Shown piece after piece: positions 62,606-64,000 of a stretch of DNA of 64,000 nt (positions are counted from its first letter, which is position 1; each line of letters opens with the position of its first letter). The stretch covers positions 62,001-126,000 of the forward strand of contig MPDD01000003.1 of the NCBI GenBank assembly GCA_001874265.1, in the 5' to 3' direction. This DNA is from Bacteroidetes bacterium MedPE-SWsnd-G1 (lineage in GTDB: Bacteria; Bacteroidota; Bacteroidia; Flavobacteriales; Flavobacteriaceae). The translations under genes were made by a program, and so were the position numbers. A model generated the notes under the pieces. That model was given only the letters and a program-made list of their open reading frames with translations. It was not told the origin of the DNA and searched no databases.

Positions 62606-62830
62606 GACCTAACATTTGTCATTTTTTGGCGTTAATTATATCTTAATTTAGAATAATGTTAAATTATTAACGATTGATTATCAATTGTATTTTATATAAC
62701 GCGAGAGATAATAAGAATTTCAATTAATTAATTAAAGTAGTCCTAATTTTTATGATATCAATAGTCTAAATAGTGGTTTTTAGTCTAAACCTTTAAGTTA
62801 AGAAGTGTGCCTACATAGTTTTAAAAGTTT
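62606..62830. other. AT-rich spacer without recognised gene
   Basis: This is most of the 293-base gap between the desaturase and rsmG. I find no open frame with a known product, no tRNA, and no strong hairpin. It holds the promoter elements listed at each end and otherwise only AT-rich sequence (for example ATTAATTAATTAAAG near 62724). Confidence 0.6.
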
Positions 62831-62838
62831 TAACTTTG
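62831..62838 (+). promoter_or_regulatory. -7 promoter box of rsmG
   Basis: TAACTTTG, only ten bases before the ATG at 62849. The leader would be five bases or less. Confidence 0.55.
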
Positions 62839-62848
62839 CAAAATATTT

Positions 62849-63478
62849 ATGAATGAACTACTTAATTATTTTCCGAATTTAACAACGGTACAAAAGAATC
62901 AATTTGAGCAACTAGAAGCATTGTATAAAGAATGGAATGCGCAAATAAATGTTGTATCTAGAAAAGATATCGATGAGTTATATACACGTCATGTTTTGCA
63001 TTCATTGGGAATAGCAAAAGTTCAAAAATTTAATTCTGGGTCTTCTGTTTTAGAAATTGGAACTGGAGGTGGGTTTCCAGGAATTCCATTGGCTATCTTA
63101 TTTCCAGAAACTCAATTTCATTTGGTTGACTCTATTGGAAAGAAAATAAAAGTAGTGAATGGGGTTGCAGAATCACTAGGATTAAAAAATGTGAAAGGAA
63201 GTCACATGCGGGCCGAAAAGGTAAAAGGAGAATTCGATTTTATTGTAAGTCGTGCAGTTACAAGAATGGATGATTTTTACAAATGGACGAAAGGAAAAAT
63301 TAAAAAGAAATCTGAACACGAATTAAAAAATGGGATTCTATATTTAAAGGGAGGAGATCTTAAAGAGGAATTACAGAATTTTCCAAAAGCCACTTTGTAT
63401 GATTTACCAAACTACTTTGAAGAACCGTTTTTTGAAACAAAAAAGGTAGTACATATTCCAATTAAATTTAGAGGATAG
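62849..63478 (+). CDS. rsmG: 16S rRNA (guanine-527-N7)-methyltransferase
   Basis: SAM-dependent methylation of G527 in the 530 loop of 16S rRNA. 209 residues. The SAM site is VLEIGTGGGFPGIPLA, with VDSIGKKIKVVNGVAESLGL next, and the family region SRAVTRMDDFYKW. No neighbour shares its transcript; the probable small RNA gene is convergent to it. Confidence 0.96.
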   Translation: MNELLNYFPNLTTVQKNQFEQLEALYKEWNAQINVVSRKDIDELYTRHVLHSLGIAKVQKFNSGSSVLEIGTGGGFPGIPLAILFPETQFHLVDSIGKKIKVVNGVAESLGLKNVKGSHMRAEKVKGEFDFIVSRAVTRMDDFYKWTKGKIKKKSEHELKNGILYLKGGDLKEELQNFPKATLYDLPNYFEEPFFETKKVVHIPIKFRG

Positions 63479-63482
63479 TTAT

Positions 63483-63521
63483 TTAAAACGAAAACTGCCG
63501 AAGCGAGTGCACCGACAGTTT
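63483..63521 (-). terminator. Terminator at the end of the candidate small RNA
   Basis: On the minus strand AAACTGTCG pairs with CGGCAGTTT (nine pairs, one U-G) around a 12-base loop, followed by TTCGTTTT. On the plus strand the U-G becomes a C-A mismatch and no T-run follows, so it is not a good rsmG terminator. Confidence 0.6.
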
Positions 63522-63610
63522 CAAAAAACTAACTAAACTTATTATGAAAACTTTTAAGAATACTACCCGGTTAACTACTCCTGGCTTTTGTATTAGTATC
63601 CCTTAATGTT
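63483..63610 (-). ncRNA. Candidate stand-alone small RNA of about 125 bases
   Basis: The minus strand has a promoter box (63615-63622), a structured segment and a terminator in the right order, with no open frame of note. The internal stem pairs 63594-63603 with 63556-63565 (ten pairs). Two of its pairs are G-U on the minus strand but would be A-C mismatches on the plus strand, so the minus strand is the one that folds. The end hairpin shows the same bias. It lies between rsmG and an FKBP gene, downstream of a bidirectional terminator. I do not recognise the family; a 6S-like RNA is possible but unproven. Confidence 0.55.
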
Positions 63611-63614
63611 GGTT

Positions 63615-63622
63615 CAAAGGTA
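63615..63622 (-). promoter_or_regulatory. -7 promoter box of the candidate small RNA
   Basis: The minus strand reads TACCTTTG (TAnnTTTG). A TTTG at the usual upstream distance is not present. Confidence 0.5.
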
Positions 63623-63751
63623 CATTGGATATCAGTTCTTAATTGCTCGTTTTTGTGTGAATCGTCTTAATGAATTCTTGAAACGACTTAATTTAAACTT
63701 GAACCATAAAGAGAATTATAAGATGTATCCGACTAATATAAAAATGAAATT

Positions 63752-63783
63752 AAAAAGCCTCTATTGTAAAATAGAGGCTTTTT
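63752..63783. terminator. Terminator of the FKBP gene, possibly bidirectional
   Basis: AAAAAGCCTCTATT (63752-63765) pairs with AATAGAGGCTTTTT (63770-63783), 14 pairs with a four-base loop, bordered by A/T runs on both sides. It lies 18 bases past the FKBP stop. Confidence 0.85.
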
Positions 63784-63801
63784 AATTTATAGTTATTGTT
63801 A

Positions 63802-64000
63802 TTAGTCAATAAAATCAATTAATTCAACATCGAATATTAAAACTGAACCACCTGGTATTCCATTATAATCGTATATGCCATAACCTAAATGAGAAGGAAC
63901 GAATAATTTTCCTTTTCCTCCTTGTTTAAAGTATTGAATACCTTCTGTCCAACCAGGAATTACTTGACTTAAATTAAAGAATACACCATTTGGAGAGCTT
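63802..64000 (-). CDS. FKBP-type peptidyl-prolyl isomerase, C-terminal part only
   Basis: Read on the minus strand, 66 codons are visible, ending at the stop 63802-63804. The translation SSPNGVFFNLSQVIPGW, then GGKGKLFVPSHLGYG, IPGGSVLIFDVELIDF is the C-terminal half of an FKBP domain with the proline-isomerase core. The start is beyond base 64000, so I cannot see a signal peptide or decide whether this is a periplasmic or a lipoprotein form such as GldI. Confidence 0.93.
   Translation of the reverse strand, partial: SSPNGVFFNLSQVIPGWTEGIQYFKQGGKGKLFVPSHLGYGIYDYNGIPGGSVLIFDVELIDFID

Noticed and set aside
63544-63606. A 20-codon plus-strand frame (MKTFKNTTRLTTPGFCISIP) that could look like a leader peptide
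   Set aside because: It is antisense to the candidate small RNA, no plus-strand gene follows it before the end of the window, and no promoter box for the plus strand is close.
1-64000. CRISPR arrays, insertion sequences, prophage or integrative-element ends
   Set aside because: No repeated spacer pattern, transposase, integrase or terminal repeats were seen; the gene content is housekeeping and family-typical.

Overview
The window is a 64 kb chromosomal stretch from a member of the Flavobacteriaceae (phylum Bacteroidota). The evidence is a visibly AT-rich sequence, promoters of the Bacteroidota type (TAnnTTTG at -7, sometimes with TTTG about 18-19 bases upstream), almost no Shine-Dalgarno sequences, frequent TTG starts, and genes specific to gliding motility and type IX secretion (gldE, gldD, sprA, remB). 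No prophage, insertion sequence, CRISPR array or integron was seen. Genus cannot be decided from the sequence alone.

Layout. 1-2.0 kb (minus): end-truncated ribonuclease G gene with a hairpin-rich leader, a 30-residue very basic protein, and an HU protein. 2.1-5.5 kb (plus): mutY-ssb-gldE-gldD. 5.5-10.3 kb: HMA-domain lipoprotein, an EamA transporter, and a pair of M16 peptidase genes (one catalytic, one not). 10.5-11.3 kb: ribosomal proteins L21 and L27. 11.4-19.6 kb: Kdo transferase followed by a molybdenum-cofactor cluster (moaA, moeA, moaC, a MobA fusion, a MoeB/ThiF-rhodanese protein, then moaE and moaD on the other strand) mixed with rluF and small membrane proteins. 19.6-31.3 kb: queG, malic enzyme, ruvA, the giant sprA, gcvH and a VanZ-like gene. 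31.4-33 kb: two tandem TonB paralogues. 33.1-36.3 kb: deoC with a two-gene aldehyde dehydrogenase that looks like a split ALDH16. 36.3-39.9 kb: hexapeptide acetyltransferase, remB, and two unknown genes. 40-47.6 kb: aminotransferase/omega-amidase pair, acyl-ACP desaturase, PlsC, DUF5009 acyltransferase, sialidase, and an outer-membrane protein. 47.67-47.85 kb: tRNA-Leu and tRNA-Gly. 48.1-54.5 kb: heme O synthase, cytochrome oxidase subunits III/III/IV, SCO1, DUF420 and an orphan TolC. 54.6-64 kb: tsaB, a thioredoxin-like protein, sulfatase, DUF1304, a DUF255 protein, aspartate aminotransferase, fatty acid desaturase, rsmG, a probable small RNA, and the end of an FKBP isomerase gene.

The most interesting items are: a candidate stand-alone small RNA on the minus strand at about 63483-63610, whose promoter, folding and terminator all point to the same strand; a chain of hairpins in the ribonuclease G leader; the split ALDH16-like gene pair; a degenerate MobB domain fused to MobA; a transcription terminator placed inside the coding end of the neighbouring gene; and five convergent gene pairs whose stop codons overlap by exactly four bases.
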